DNA from: Citrus sinensis
Taxonomy: Eukaryota > Streptophyta > Magnoliopsida > Sapindales > Rutaceae
DNA: 64,000 bases
Reading direction: 5' to 3'
NCBI RefSeq assembly: GCF_022201045.2
Contig: NC_068561.1
Location: 23,318,501-23,382,500, forward strand
How positions within the stretch are numbered: the stretch's first letter is position 1; every line of letters starts with the position of its first letter. Made by a program: the position numbers and the translations under genes. Shown one piece after another: positions 35,410 to 45,750 of this stretch. The notes beneath the pieces were generated by a model. The model did not search any database. It worked only from the letters and a program-made list of their open reading frames with translations, and was not told the origin of the DNA.

Positions 35410-36399
35410 TTGATTGGTTTTCTTTTTGATCCTCATACTACGTCCTAAATTTCGATGATTTTTTTTTTATTTTCTTAAAAAAAAAAAACAAATACCTCCC
35501 TAACCACTTCAAGTTTGTTCCAATAGATAGGTGAGAGTCATACAACTAGACAATTCAGCATTAAGACACTCTTTGTTGGCCAATTTTGCTTATTCGGATG
35601 ACAATAATGCTGGCGATACAGACCCCAAAATATAAGGTGATGTATATTCCAATGGGCAGTTGATGAATGTCAAATTATTTGAGATAAAAATTTAGAATAA
35701 GTAGGTAACACTACTCTTAACTAACAAGTAATTTTAAACATTCTAAACAATGTAGCATGTGATGTGTCATTTTATTAAGCAGCTAATAATTGTTTATAAG
35801 ATCCAAATAAATTAAATGTGTTATCTCATCTGTTAATTGACAAATGCAACATTATTATTTGGGATGGATTTTAAAATAAAAAATAAATTTGGGATGTATT
35901 GCACATTAGTCTTAAGTCTTAACAACCATCACATTAAACATTGATAATTAAACATTAAAAAAGCGCCACATTACTTGGTCGGTCAAATGATGGAACTTTT
36001 TAAAATATTCCGATTTCGATGAACCAAACCCCTCTCCAAATTCCTCACAAAACTCATTTCTTATTGAAATTGCCTAAATTTTTATTCAAAAATATTTTTT
36101 TAAAGAAAATTAAAAGAGTGTTGAGTTATGGAGAATATAAATAATATTTAAAAGAATAAAGATTTAAATATCTGTACGTATTTTATAATAAAAACTTTAA
36201 GCCACTTATAGAGATTGGATCCAACGTGTTGGCTCTCGGCCTATATAAATATAAACGTCATGTGGGCCGATGACCAACTTATAGAGATCGGATCCTCCAT
36301 TGTTCTCCTAGCCAACCCAGTCTGGTGAGTATGCATGGGGATGTGGGACAATCGAGATCGGATCTTTATTTGACTTATACAGACAGTCATTGGCACAAT
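35410..36399. other. intergenic, nothing recognised
   Basis: AT-rich sequence with no supported gene. A short direct repeat lies near 36200-36300 (AACTTATAGAGATCGGATCC and ACTTATAGAGATTGGATCCA). Confidence 0.5.
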
Positions 36400-36710
36400 A
36401 ATTTTTTTTTTTTTTTTTTGTAATTATATGAGAATAGTACTCATATTACAATTCATATTTAATAAGATTAGTATACTGATATTTACAATCAGATAATTAC
36501 TGTAACTAATTTACAAATCTTATATATTACAATTCATAATTTAATCATCTCTAATATTCGAAGAACGTCCACTCCACTCATATTTCGAAAGAGAGATGAT
36601 TGTTTTCATTTAAATTAAAGAAATACATTAACCTCATAATGCGTTGTGGTAGCTCGAACCCATGACCTCACAATTGCGAGGCTTGGGTTCTAACCATTAG
36701 GTGGCTATAA
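36400..36710 (-). mobile_element. tRNA-derived SINE, copy 3
   Basis: An inverted copy with poly-T at 36402-36419. On the minus strand it has TAATGGTTAGAACCC and box B GGGTTCGAGC. It shares with copy 2 the phrase TCTCTAATATTCGA (about 36547) and the following CCACTCCACTCATATTTCG block. The target duplication is not clear, so this copy is probably older. Confidence 0.75.
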
Positions 36711-36786
36711 TGAATTTAAATATTTGTTCATGTTCCACGCACGAATGACATTAACTGATCAATAAAAATGAATTATTTTTTTAAGG

Positions 36787-36814
36787 CCCCCCCCCCCCCC
36801 CCCCCCTCCCCCCC
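36787..36814. repeat. poly-C tract (C20-T-C7)
   Basis: A run of about 20 C, one T and 7 C, then A8. It is very unusual in this AT-rich background. The minus strand is poly-G. Its exact length is unreliable. Confidence 0.85.
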
Positions 36815-38005
36815 AAAAAAAAGTCAATTTTATATTTGAATGTCACCAACACCAACAATCAAGATTTACAGATTCATAGACATAAATTATAGTTTTGCCA
36901 TTGGATTTGATTGAAGAACAACAGGACAGGATTTGTATGGTTGTATGAGTGAATGTTAACAGCCGATACAAAACAATAATCATATGAATTATTTTGTGAT
37001 TCCTAAATGTCATTTTGTCTATTTTTGCCACCGCAAAATGATAATGATGTGAATGCATTAACTCTGTTATTGAATTTGTTTATTTTTTATGGGTACGTTA
37101 AATATGTACAGAAGTTGAATAATTGCAGCTTCTTGGTGCATTATAAATTCAAGGATGTTCGGTGAGTGGTTGTATGAATGAATTATTAATGTTCGTGACT
37201 TCTGAGTTATTGTGATAATGATGGGCAAATATCTATTTTTTTTTTTAAATACTTTCTAATCTTATCAGTTAACAAAGGTGATTCATGCTTTTTTTTTAAT
37301 CGCAAATTATATAATTGGAAAATTTTCTAAAATACAAATCTCAGGCTTCAGATTCTTACTTGGAGCTGTTAAACTGGCTGATTTTTTCCCCCCATTTTTA
37401 ACAAAGCTTCTTTTCTAATGAGTAAGTGAACCATAAGTATATGCAATTAAGTGTTTTTTTTTTTTGGTTTTTTTTAAATGGAGTTGAGGCGAGAATTAAT
37501 CTTCCTTTTTAGATTAAAAAAATCAAATTTATCATTTTAATTTAATTAAAAAATAATGTATTTCGAAATAGCAACAATAAAGCAAAAAGAAGTAAATCTA
37601 GTTGTTTAATTTTGTGTTTTCTAGCAAACATTTCTGGCTCCCAATTCTCAGGAGCAAAAGAAAAGTGCCAAAAAAAAAAAAAAAAAAAAACAACGCTATC
37701 ATCACATTTGTCAATCGCCCTACAAAAATGCATGGTTTCCAACAATATATCAACTGCCAGTTAAAGACTTAAAGATATTTATTCTAATATTCATATACAC
37801 GTGATTTTTTGGGGGGAAAAAAAAGAAATGAAAGAAAAAACAGCTAAGGCTAGATTTGATTAGAACTCAAATTATTATAGTAAAATGATGACAATCATTG
37901 AGCGATGAAAAACATTGCCACAACTTTTAGATCAATCATTTTCTTCTCTTTCGCACTCAATTTCTTAATCTTTTAACTTCTATTAAACACTCAACCTGTT
38001 GATCT
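36815..38005. promoter_or_regulatory. upstream region of the PILS gene
   Basis: AT-rich DNA with poly-A and poly-T tracts. A pyrimidine-rich leader-like stretch lies at about 37935-37980 just before the start codon. No core element could be assigned with confidence. Confidence 0.3.
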
Positions 38006-39403
38006 ATGGAACCTTTCCCTGGTTCACTATTGCATAGGAGCATGGACTCTGGAGGAGCAGATGCGGTCAATGCAGTATTGCCATTACTGAAACTCCTTTC
38101 CATTGCAGTAATTGGTTCACTTATTGCCCACCCAAAATTCCAGTTTGTCCCAAAAGAAACTTTCAGGATTCTCAGCAAACTTGTATTTGTTCTCTTCTTA
38201 CCTTGCTTGATACTCAATCATCTTGTTTCATCGATTAGTCTCAAGAACTTTATCCTCTGGTGGTTCATTCCTGTAAATGTCGTTGTTAGTACTGCACTTG
38301 GTGCTGTATTGGGGTACTCGGTGACTTTGATATGCCAGCCACCGCCTCAGTTCTTCCGGTTTACCATCATCATGACGGCGTTTGGTAACACGGGTTACAT
38401 TCCTCTTTCTGTTGTATCATCAGTCTGTCATAATAATACCAATAATCCTTTTGGTTCTGAATGTTATGATAAAGGGGTTGCATATGTTTCATTTTCACAA
38501 TGGATTCATGTCATTCTTGTTTACACTCTTGTTTATCATATGATGGAGCCTCCATTGGAGTATTATGAGATAGTTGAAGGTGGAGAAGAAGAAGAAGAAG
38601 TAATAGTCCATGAGATTGAAGAGTTAGAAGAAGAAGAGCCTGATGATAATGGTCTCAGTAGGCCCCTTCTTGTTGAAGCCGAGTGGCCAGGATTGGAGGA
38701 TAAGGAAACTGAGCATTGCAAGAAACCTTTTATTGCCAGGCTTTTCAACAGCATCCCAGTCATTTCTCAAACAAATATCCCAGATTTTGACTCCATGGAA
38801 GAGGGAACTCCTCCGAGTCCCAAATCCGTCAAGTGCATGGCAGAGCTTAAGGTGGTTAAGAAGATCAGAATCGTAGCTGAGCACACTCCGATTCGACAAA
38901 TTCTTCAGCCTCCAGTGTTTGCTTCTCTTTTTGCTATTCTCATTGGGATTATTCCTGGACTCAAATCTTTTGCTGTTGGCAGCGATGCTCCGCTTGGATT
39001 TATCACAGACAGTTTAGACATTGTAGCACAAGCAACTGTCCCTTCAGTTATGCTAGTTCTTGGAGGAATGTTAACTGAGGGACCAAATGAATCTAAACTT
39101 GGGATTAGAACTACTGTTGGCATCGTCACTGCAAGGCTCCTGGTGCTTCCTTTGATAGGAATTGGGGTTATCTATTTGGCTGATAAATGGAACTTCTTGG
39201 TCCAAGGTGATGAATTGTACCGGTTTGTGATATTTCTGCAGTACACAACACCAAGCGCCATCTTGCTGGCAGCAATTGCAAACTTGAGAGCTTATGCTGC
39301 CAGTGAAGCTTCAGCACTCCTTTTTTGGCAGCATGTATTTGCCATATTCTCTCTTGCAATATATTTGATTATCTACTTCAAGCTGTTACTTGTTCATGCT
39401 TAA
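38006..39403 (+). CDS. PIN-LIKES (PILS) auxin transport facilitator, PILS2/6-like
   Basis: An intronless ORF of 465 residues, or 453 if translation starts at the second ATG (38042, MDSGGADAV), which fits the family N-terminus better. It has two bundles of about five membrane helices each (about 20-175 and 300-462). The central cytosolic loop (about 190-290) is strongly acidic, with Glu runs. Family signatures include FVLFLPCLIL, MTAFGNTGYIPL and QYTTPSAILLAAIA. PILS proteins sit in the ER membrane and hold auxin there, lowering nuclear auxin signalling. The acidic loop and the presence of an EAF gene in the neighbourhood recall, from memory, Arabidopsis At1g71080 (EAF) next to At1g71090 (PILS2). 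Confidence 0.92.
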   Translation: MEPFPGSLLHRSMDSGGADAVNAVLPLLKLLSIAVIGSLIAHPKFQFVPKETFRILSKLVFVLFLPCLILNHLVSSISLKNFILWWFIPVNVVVSTALGAVLGYSVTLICQPPPQFFRFTIIMTAFGNTGYIPLSVVSSVCHNNTNNPFGSECYDKGVAYVSFSQWIHVILVYTLVYHMMEPPLEYYEIVEGGEEEEEVIVHEIEELEEEEPDDNGLSRPLLVEAEWPGLEDKETEHCKKPFIARLFNSIPVISQTNIPDFDSMEEGTPPSPKSVKCMAELKVVKKIRIVAEHTPIRQILQPPVFASLFAILIGIIPGLKSFAVGSDAPLGFITDSLDIVAQATVPSVMLVLGGMLTEGPNESKLGIRTTVGIVTARLLVLPLIGIGVIYLADKWNFLVQGDELYRFVIFLQYTTPSAILLAAIANLRAYAASEASALLFWQHVFAIFSLAIYLIIYFKLLLVHA

Positions 39404-40428
39404 GGTTTGTCCCAACCTTTCTGCTTAATTTGATTACAGCTCATGTCAATAAGTTTTGCTGCCTGCAAGAATTATTGATCCCACACAATTCTGGCAGTCA
39501 TGCTTTCTCGTACCAGATTCATCAAATTGCTATAACTATATGCAGAAGTCTTTATCAGGATTATCACTGCCATATCTCATTTGCTCACAGTGGATTCGTA
39601 GATGCACGCAGAATAATTTGTCATGCTTGTCCTCGCATTGCAGCTATATTTCTCTTTAGTGCGCAGCTAAAAGTTGTTTCAAGTTACATATTCTATCTTG
39701 CAGCGAAATGATATCCAGAAATAGTAGATGCAATCAGAGAACCAGAATTTCAGATTAACATTGTCGATGGAAGAAGCAGTGAAGCTAGGAATCTTACAAA
39801 AAGATTCCACAAACTGATATAGATTCTATCCCATGTTTTATCATGCGTTTTAGAACTTTTTTTCATTCTTGCACTAGTAGTATAGAGTTGACAGGTAAGA
39901 GACAGAATTTAACTATTTCCAATTTGTTACCTTTTTTCCGCGAGAGTTGTTCTGATCATTTGTAGAAAGGAAAAGAAGGCTGATAGAGTATGCCATGCCC
40001 CATTACAAACATACATATATACATGTCACGGCCGAATGCTGATTTTACCACTGCAGAACAATTAAAATGAAGTTCAACAGGATATTGGACCAACTTAGAC
40101 TTATCATGGTATCACAATTGAAATCAAAGAGGTGATTTCAGCAGCATGTAGAAGAACCTTGAGTATTCTAATTTTAATCCAAAAAAGAAAAAAAAAATCC
40201 CTTCAGGTAAGTAACACTGTAGCCCTCCTCTTCAACTGAAAGTGCTGCAGTCTTCTATCACAAAAACAACTCAACAAAATTTATATTTCATTTTTGTTGT
40301 TGCAACCAAAATCCACTTAACAGGATGAAAACAAAAAATTAAAAAAAAAAATGTTGAGGGGCAAACGATATGGTACAATGCTACTCTCCAATAACTGAAA
40401 CATGATTCAGAACAAAAACAAGTTACAC
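39404..40428. other. 3' region between convergent PILS and NMD3
   Basis: Probably 3' UTRs of both genes. The plus-strand ORFs at 39325-39711 overlap the end of PILS in another frame and run into its UTR; they are shadows. Confidence 0.5.
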
Positions 40429-41961
40429 TCACTCTCTCATGCTATCACCGCCCTCTCCATCATCACTCAAGTCAAGATCAGCGAGTAACTCATCCAGAGG
40501 AACAGAGGGCACATCCTCCCCATCAGTCACCGAAGCCATCTCTGATGGCTGGTAATCTTTATTGCGGTACAGTGATACGTTAAACCTCAACTCAGGGTTC
40601 TCTTCCAAATCTCTCAAGAACTCTTCATACTCCTTATTCATCTTCTCCTGGTCAGTTCTACCCTTAGAGTCATCCACCTCCATATCAAGGGACTTGAGCT
40701 TCCATGAACGAGGCTTGCCGCGCTTCCTCAGGCGCTTCTCTTCATAACTCTTCTTTATCAAAATCGTCTCGGGTAGTACAAGACCTTTGTATTTGTCCAG
40801 TTCCATGTCATTATTGTTAGCCGAATAGAGATCATAACCCAAAGCATAATCCCCAGGATTCAGAAGATGGCCTAGATGCGTTCTTATTGAGAAAATGGTA
40901 TCATTCTTCCCGAAATCAGACACACGAGCTACTTGAGCATCAGCCAAAACATACTTTGAGCCACCAACATTTACTTCAGAAGAAACAACCTCCACATCTA
41001 ACACAATATACTCAACAAGCTGTCTGCTAGTGAGCAAAGATTTGAAGGATGATCTCCAATATTGATCAGCATCCAAGAAACAGTGTCTTAAAGTAAATGG
41101 ATCCAGCAACGCAATGCTATTTGTTACTTTCATACAGATAACAAGTGGACCAAGATTTCCCAGACTAACTGCAACTTTTGGAGGCAGACATATTAAATCC
41201 TCACGACAAATGGGGCTGATCTCTACTGAAAATGTATACTTATAATTGAAATTGTTGCTCTTAGGATCATGAGAGACAAGCTGTTTGTCATGGCGGCTTC
41301 TTACTGGAGCAACCTTACCCACAAATTCAACAAATTTCACAGCATGGCTTCTATTACCAAAGAAGAAATCAATTCCTTGATCCATTTGCGTGATTCTAAT
41401 AGCCCGAGCAGCAGCATCATGCTTTAGAATCAGTTGCTCTAAATAAAAGAAGGTTCGCCTGTGAGTAACATGCTGCCGCAGCTGCACGGCAGCAACCCAC
41501 TGGTCAGGGTTGGCTTGAACTCTCGAACAAGAATCACACATATGATCTTGCTGGACATACTCAACAACATATGACTGCTCAAGAATCGCCCCATTAAGAA
41601 CCTCCTTCTGCACTTTCAGCTTGACCTTGATCCTCTTTGAGTGAGGCTCAGTCCAAATGAATTCTGCATTTACTAAACGAACTCTATTCAAATTCTTGAG
41701 TCTCTTTACACAAAAAGTCAAGAGCTCCTTTGATTCTAATTGAGCTTTAATCCATGTTCTTGGCGGTTGCAAGTAGCAATCACACTCTGGGCAATGACTA
41801 ATGATCACATGCTTCTGTAAACCTTCTGTGATGTCAACTTCAGAGCGCAGACACGCTACGCACATATTGGCAGCATTAGGTGCCATTGGAATACCACATT
41901 TGCAGCACAAAACGCTGCCGACAGTTTGCGGAACCGTAAACATACCAGCATCTTGGGCCAT
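40429..41961 (-). CDS. NMD3: 60S ribosomal export protein NMD3
   Basis: A single coding exon of 510 residues. The N-terminal zinc-binding region has C-x2-C pairs at about 19-36 (CCKCGIPM, CVAC), 56-61 (CPECDCYL) and 143-147 (CDSCS). The conserved NMD3 core follows, and the C-terminus is acidic with a leucine-rich, export-signal-like VPLDELLADLDL at about 486-497. NMD3 binds pre-60S subunits in the nucleus and recruits the exportin CRM1/XPO1. The start codon is preceded by a leader intron (acceptor just upstream of 41961, donor at 42622) and by a non-coding first exon. The length matches the plant family. The gene is convergent with PILS. Confidence 0.96.
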   Translation of the reverse strand: MAQDAGMFTVPQTVGSVLCCKCGIPMAPNAANMCVACLRSEVDITEGLQKHVIISHCPECDCYLQPPRTWIKAQLESKELLTFCVKRLKNLNRVRLVNAEFIWTEPHSKRIKVKLKVQKEVLNGAILEQSYVVEYVQQDHMCDSCSRVQANPDQWVAAVQLRQHVTHRRTFFYLEQLILKHDAAARAIRITQMDQGIDFFFGNRSHAVKFVEFVGKVAPVRSRHDKQLVSHDPKSNNFNYKYTFSVEISPICREDLICLPPKVAVSLGNLGPLVICMKVTNSIALLDPFTLRHCFLDADQYWRSSFKSLLTSRQLVEYIVLDVEVVSSEVNVGGSKYVLADAQVARVSDFGKNDTIFSIRTHLGHLLNPGDYALGYDLYSANNNDMELDKYKGLVLPETILIKKSYEEKRLRKRGKPRSWKLKSLDMEVDDSKGRTDQEKMNKEYEEFLRDLEENPELRFNVSLYRNKDYQPSEMASVTDGEDVPSVPLDELLADLDLSDDGEGGDSMRE

Positions 41962-42730
41962 GGTGATGATCCTACCAATGAAAGATAAAGCAAACCAACT
42001 ATTTCAGTTTGTTAACCTATAAAACAACAAAATAACATAGACAACATTCTACCACAAATATCTCAAGGGAGTTTAACCAGTTTTAAGATACAGCTGTGAT
42101 AGGAATATAGGTTACTATCTATGAGTGAAGAATACAAATAGGAGGTGGCAAACACGGTAGAACTAAATACTTATGGCTCAGGAAGGGAAAAAATGAATCA
42201 TGCATATTCCTTTTTCAATATCAAGCTATTCAGATAAAACAGTATCCCTTACATTTAAAAAAGTAGTGAATTGAAATTTAATATCAGAATAATGGAATCA
42301 AAATATTATAGAACACTTATATATCAAACTCCAGTTAAAACGATAGCTCAATTCCAATTATCTGTCACCAAACGCAGCTGCTCCTATGCTTTTCAAGCCT
42401 TCAGAATTCAATTAACAGAAAAGCTCAAATGAACACAAACAATAAAATCAAATAAAATCAAACTTAGTTTCAAAATTGATCCCTAGAATCTAAAAATTGC
42501 ACTCTTTTTTTTTTCCCAGCTTTCACAAATTTGACCAAGTCTAAAAATACACAAATCCTAAATGATCACATAATGAATAATTACCGAAAGCAAAATCAAC
42601 GAAGGAGTAGAGCAAAGAGTACCTGAATTGATTGATATTCAAAGAGAGCTTTTAAACAACAAAGGCAAAAAGCAAACTTAGGGAGAAACGAATTGGTTCT
42701 GAAATAAATATAAACCCTAAGTGGGTTTCG
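41962..42730 (-). promoter_or_regulatory. NMD3 5' leader with intron
   Basis: On the minus strand a donor CAG|GTACTC (exon end 42623) and an acceptor TTGGTAG|GATCATCACCATG bracket a leader intron of about 0.65 kb. The first exon runs from about 42715 to 42623 and has no upstream ATG. Confidence 0.6.
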
Positions 42731-42920
42731 GAACCGGGACTCGGGTCACGAAATGGGTTGGGCCTTCCGGTTAAAGAAACAACGAACTTAGATAGGCCGC
42801 AGAGACTATAAATATCAGCAAGAGGCGGTCGGCGTTAGGGTTTGCTTCTCACACTAACTAGAAGCGGCCACGTGGTATGTAGGGCAGTCAATCCCCGTAA
42901 TGGGTTTGGGCCGTCTTATT
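42712..42920 (-). promoter_or_regulatory. NMD3 promoter: telo-boxes, TGGGCC site II words and a G-box
   Basis: AAACCCTAA at 42712-42720 and GTTAGGGTTT at 42834-42843 are telo-box motifs. TTGGGCC words near 42759 and 42905 are site II type. CCACGTGG lies near 42869. Telo-box plus site II is the common architecture of plant ribosome-biogenesis promoters, fitting NMD3. Confidence 0.7.
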
Positions 42921-42977
42921 CAGCCCATAACTATGATCTGTAAGTAGCTTTGAGTGTGTGATTCCACTAACATAGAC
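42809..42977. repeat. 169-bp direct repeat, copy 1, in the NMD3 promoter
   Basis: Identical to 43214-43382 apart from about two substitutions and with no gaps. It contains a telo-box, a G-box and a TTGGGCC word. Confidence 0.92.
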
Positions 42978-43213
42978 ATTATGCATTACATGTGTAGTCA
43001 TGCCACATAGAAACTGCAATCAGACTCTACAATTAGAGGGACACATGCTGCATTTTTTGCAATTTCCAGACCCCAATTAACTGTCTCAGCTTCTGCAGAT
43101 TGCTACATTGCCATTAAAACTGGATTTCTTTACAGCCCACCAAACATGTATTACATCAGTACTCCGAAAATGAAAATGAAAACACTAATTCAAAAACGAT
43201 ACCAAACGGGCCC

Positions 43214-43382
43214 TAAATATCAGCAAGAGGCGGTCGGCGTTAGGGTTTGCTTCTCACACTAACTAGAAGCGGCCACGTGGTACGTAGGGCAGTCAATCCC
43301 CGTAATGGGTTTGGGCCGTCTTATTCAGCCCATAACTATGATCTGTAAGTAGCTTTTAGTGTGTGATTCCACTAACATAGAC
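43214..43382. repeat. 169-bp direct repeat, copy 2, in the NMD3 upstream region
   Basis: The second copy of the promoter segment, 405 bp further from the gene. It carries the same telo-box, G-box and TTGGGCC words. The near-identity points to recent duplication. Confidence 0.92.
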
Positions 43383-44580
43383 CTTAATTTGCCGACAGAA
43401 TAGTGCTCCATTAATCGAGTACCACCAATTCATGTCACGGGCAACAAAAACCAAGAACTATGGTCTGAAGATAGTATGACAAGGCAAGAATTCACATTTG
43501 ATGGGGTCCTTAGCTCATCAATTACCTAAAATATATCTATGCAAGGCGCATATTTACCATACAAGCAAAACAAAATACGTTGAGTTGACATATAATTATT
43601 AATTATAATGGAACATGACATCGATTTTCAGACCAAAAATGGAGAACTTCGTGCATAATGGGGTGGTTTTTTTGGCGCGGAATTTTAAAGGCAGAAGCAA
43701 TTAAAGGAGTTGAAACTATCATCAAATCCACTATAGAGATTTGCAGAACTGGTCACGTCGAATAATAGGGATCTAGTTATTAAAGTTTTTATATCAAGTT
43801 TGATTCGAGAAAGATTGTGCAAATAGACCCAACACATGTAAATGTTGAATATATCAAAACTAACCTTGACGTTCGACGATATTATTCTTGTTTTAATTTA
43901 TTCGTTTTTCTTATTAAATCGGCCGACATGTAAACAATGTATTCTAATTACAGAATTAATTTTCAAAAGAAGTTCACAATACATTTAAGAATAATTACAG
44001 AGCAACTAAATTTAGAGATATTTTATTGATTTTATTATATACAAACTTTTTTTAAAAAACCAAAGCTCAATATAACATAAATTGTAATATAACAATAAGA
44101 TGGGTCGTATTGACTATTAATCTTAAAGAAACTGGACTCGGAAAGAGCCAATTGAAGCCAAGTGACGATTTTACATTTTTACTCGAGATAATAAATCATA
44201 AGTAAAGGAGTAAACTTGAATGGGTAAAGTCTAAAAAGGGGGAGAATATCAAATCACTAAAGTTATGGGTGAAAGTATAAAAAAAAAAAAAATTGGGAGA
44301 ATATTGGAAAAACAGGCGAACGGGGATTGGATTTGGGGCCGAAGTAAAGGAGGGAATCGTGATTCGTGGCGGACGTGGGATTTGTCGTTAGTTAGAATCT
44401 CTCTCTCTTCAGTCTTCTCTCTAATAAAACTTGAACTTTCCTCCTCTGTGGACTCTGTCATGTTACCTGTATGTTGTTACAGAGAAAACAAAAAATATGT
44501 ACCGTTTTTGTTTCTATTTGTTTTAATTTCGTTCTTCTCTCTTTTTTTGGATGAAATATTATTAATAATAATTAAAAACA
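43383..44580. other. intergenic, then promoter of the RING-CH gene
   Basis: AT-rich sequence. The long ORFs on both strands around 44249-44885 are low-complexity frames over a poly-A, purine-rich area and do not look like proteins. Confidence 0.45.
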
Positions 44581-45750
44581 AGGAGGAGGAGGAAACACAC
44601 ATACACTCAATCTCTTGCTTCATTCGAGAAAACACACCACAGCAAACAAAACAAAGCAGAAAGGCAAAAGAAAAGCTTCTTCTTTTTTTTTTTTTTTTTA
44701 ATGCTTTGCTTTGCTTCTCTCTGAGAAAACCCCATTTCCATTCTTGTAAGCTCCCTCTCTTTCTTTTTCCCATTAATAAATACTCGTCACATGTTAATCT
44801 CACACATTTTGCATTTCCCATTACTTCATTGAATAATTGCGTGCGTGATGCATTCATTCATTTGTCAAAGGTGACGCATTTTTAAAAGCATTAGCATGGC
44901 CCTCTTTCGCGCTCTCTCTCTCTCTCTGTATTCTTCAGTTCTCACAGTTCTGTTTCTTATCTGTTCATTAACTTCGCATTAATTTCGTTTATGGGTTTAT
45001 TTTTATTATATTTGGGCTTTTGCTTTCTGGGATTTTGTATTTGAGGCAAAATCTATAATGTTTTCCTATTTCCATAGAAAAGGTTAAAGGTGCCTCTACT
45101 TTTGTCCTTTCTCAGTTTTTATTCTGTACAATGCTTGGCCGCATTTACCTAAAGTTTGCTTTCTTTTGTTGTTCATGTGTTGATTTTTTATGAAGCTTGA
45201 GCATTGCTCTATTCACTGCTGACCATTCATTTTGAATAATAAAAATAAAATAAATTCTGGGTTTAAACTACCGCCCGTCTTCTGATTTTTTTTTCCTTTT
45301 TTTTTTCCTTTCTTTCGGGGGGACACTTCTAATCCTCTTGCAGTGCTTGTTGGGTTTTATTTTTGGAAGAGTACTTTCTTAATGGTGGTTCATTCCTTTA
45401 TTTATTTTCTGCGTTTTTGTTGCCTAGAAAAGAATGGGGCATAAAACTATTTTTACGGAGTAAGAAAAATAATAGACTTGAGACATTTTATTATTATTAT
45501 TATAATTATTAGTGGCCTTTTATGCATATTTTATGCTGACAAAATGCATTTGATTGCAGATTCATCTTTTCTCTCAACTATAACGGAGGTACTTCTACTC
45601 TGCTTTCTGGTTTGGTCCACCCCAACAGCTCAGTGAATTTCAGGATTCTATTTGCATTTCTTGTCAAGTGCAACAAGATTTGGCTTAGAACTAGTACTAT
45701 TGTGCTTCTTTTAACCTTTTTTGTGAACCATTTTCTTTTGTTTCTGAAGG
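44581..45750 (+). promoter_or_regulatory. 5' leader and leader intron(s) of the RING-CH gene
   Basis: A purine/pyrimidine-rich leader with a plausible donor TT|GTAAGC near 44748 and acceptor TTTCTGAAG|G just before the start codon at 45751. There is a CT microsatellite near 44910-44928. The exact leader exons are inferred and would need transcripts. Confidence 0.4.

Noticed and set aside
36610-36710. Possible functional tRNA gene (box A and B words)
   Set aside because: The motifs belong to the tRNA-derived heads of the SINEs, which end in poly-A and do not fold into a full cloverleaf by eye.
39325-39711. 128-codon ORF after PILS
   Set aside because: It begins out of frame inside the PILS coding sequence and runs through the probable 3' UTR; no domain is recognisable.
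44249-44885. Long overlapping ORFs on both strands (up to 206 codons)
   Set aside because: Low-complexity Lys, Phe and Ser runs over purine or pyrimidine tracts. They overlap on opposite strands and cover the likely leader of the RING-CH gene.
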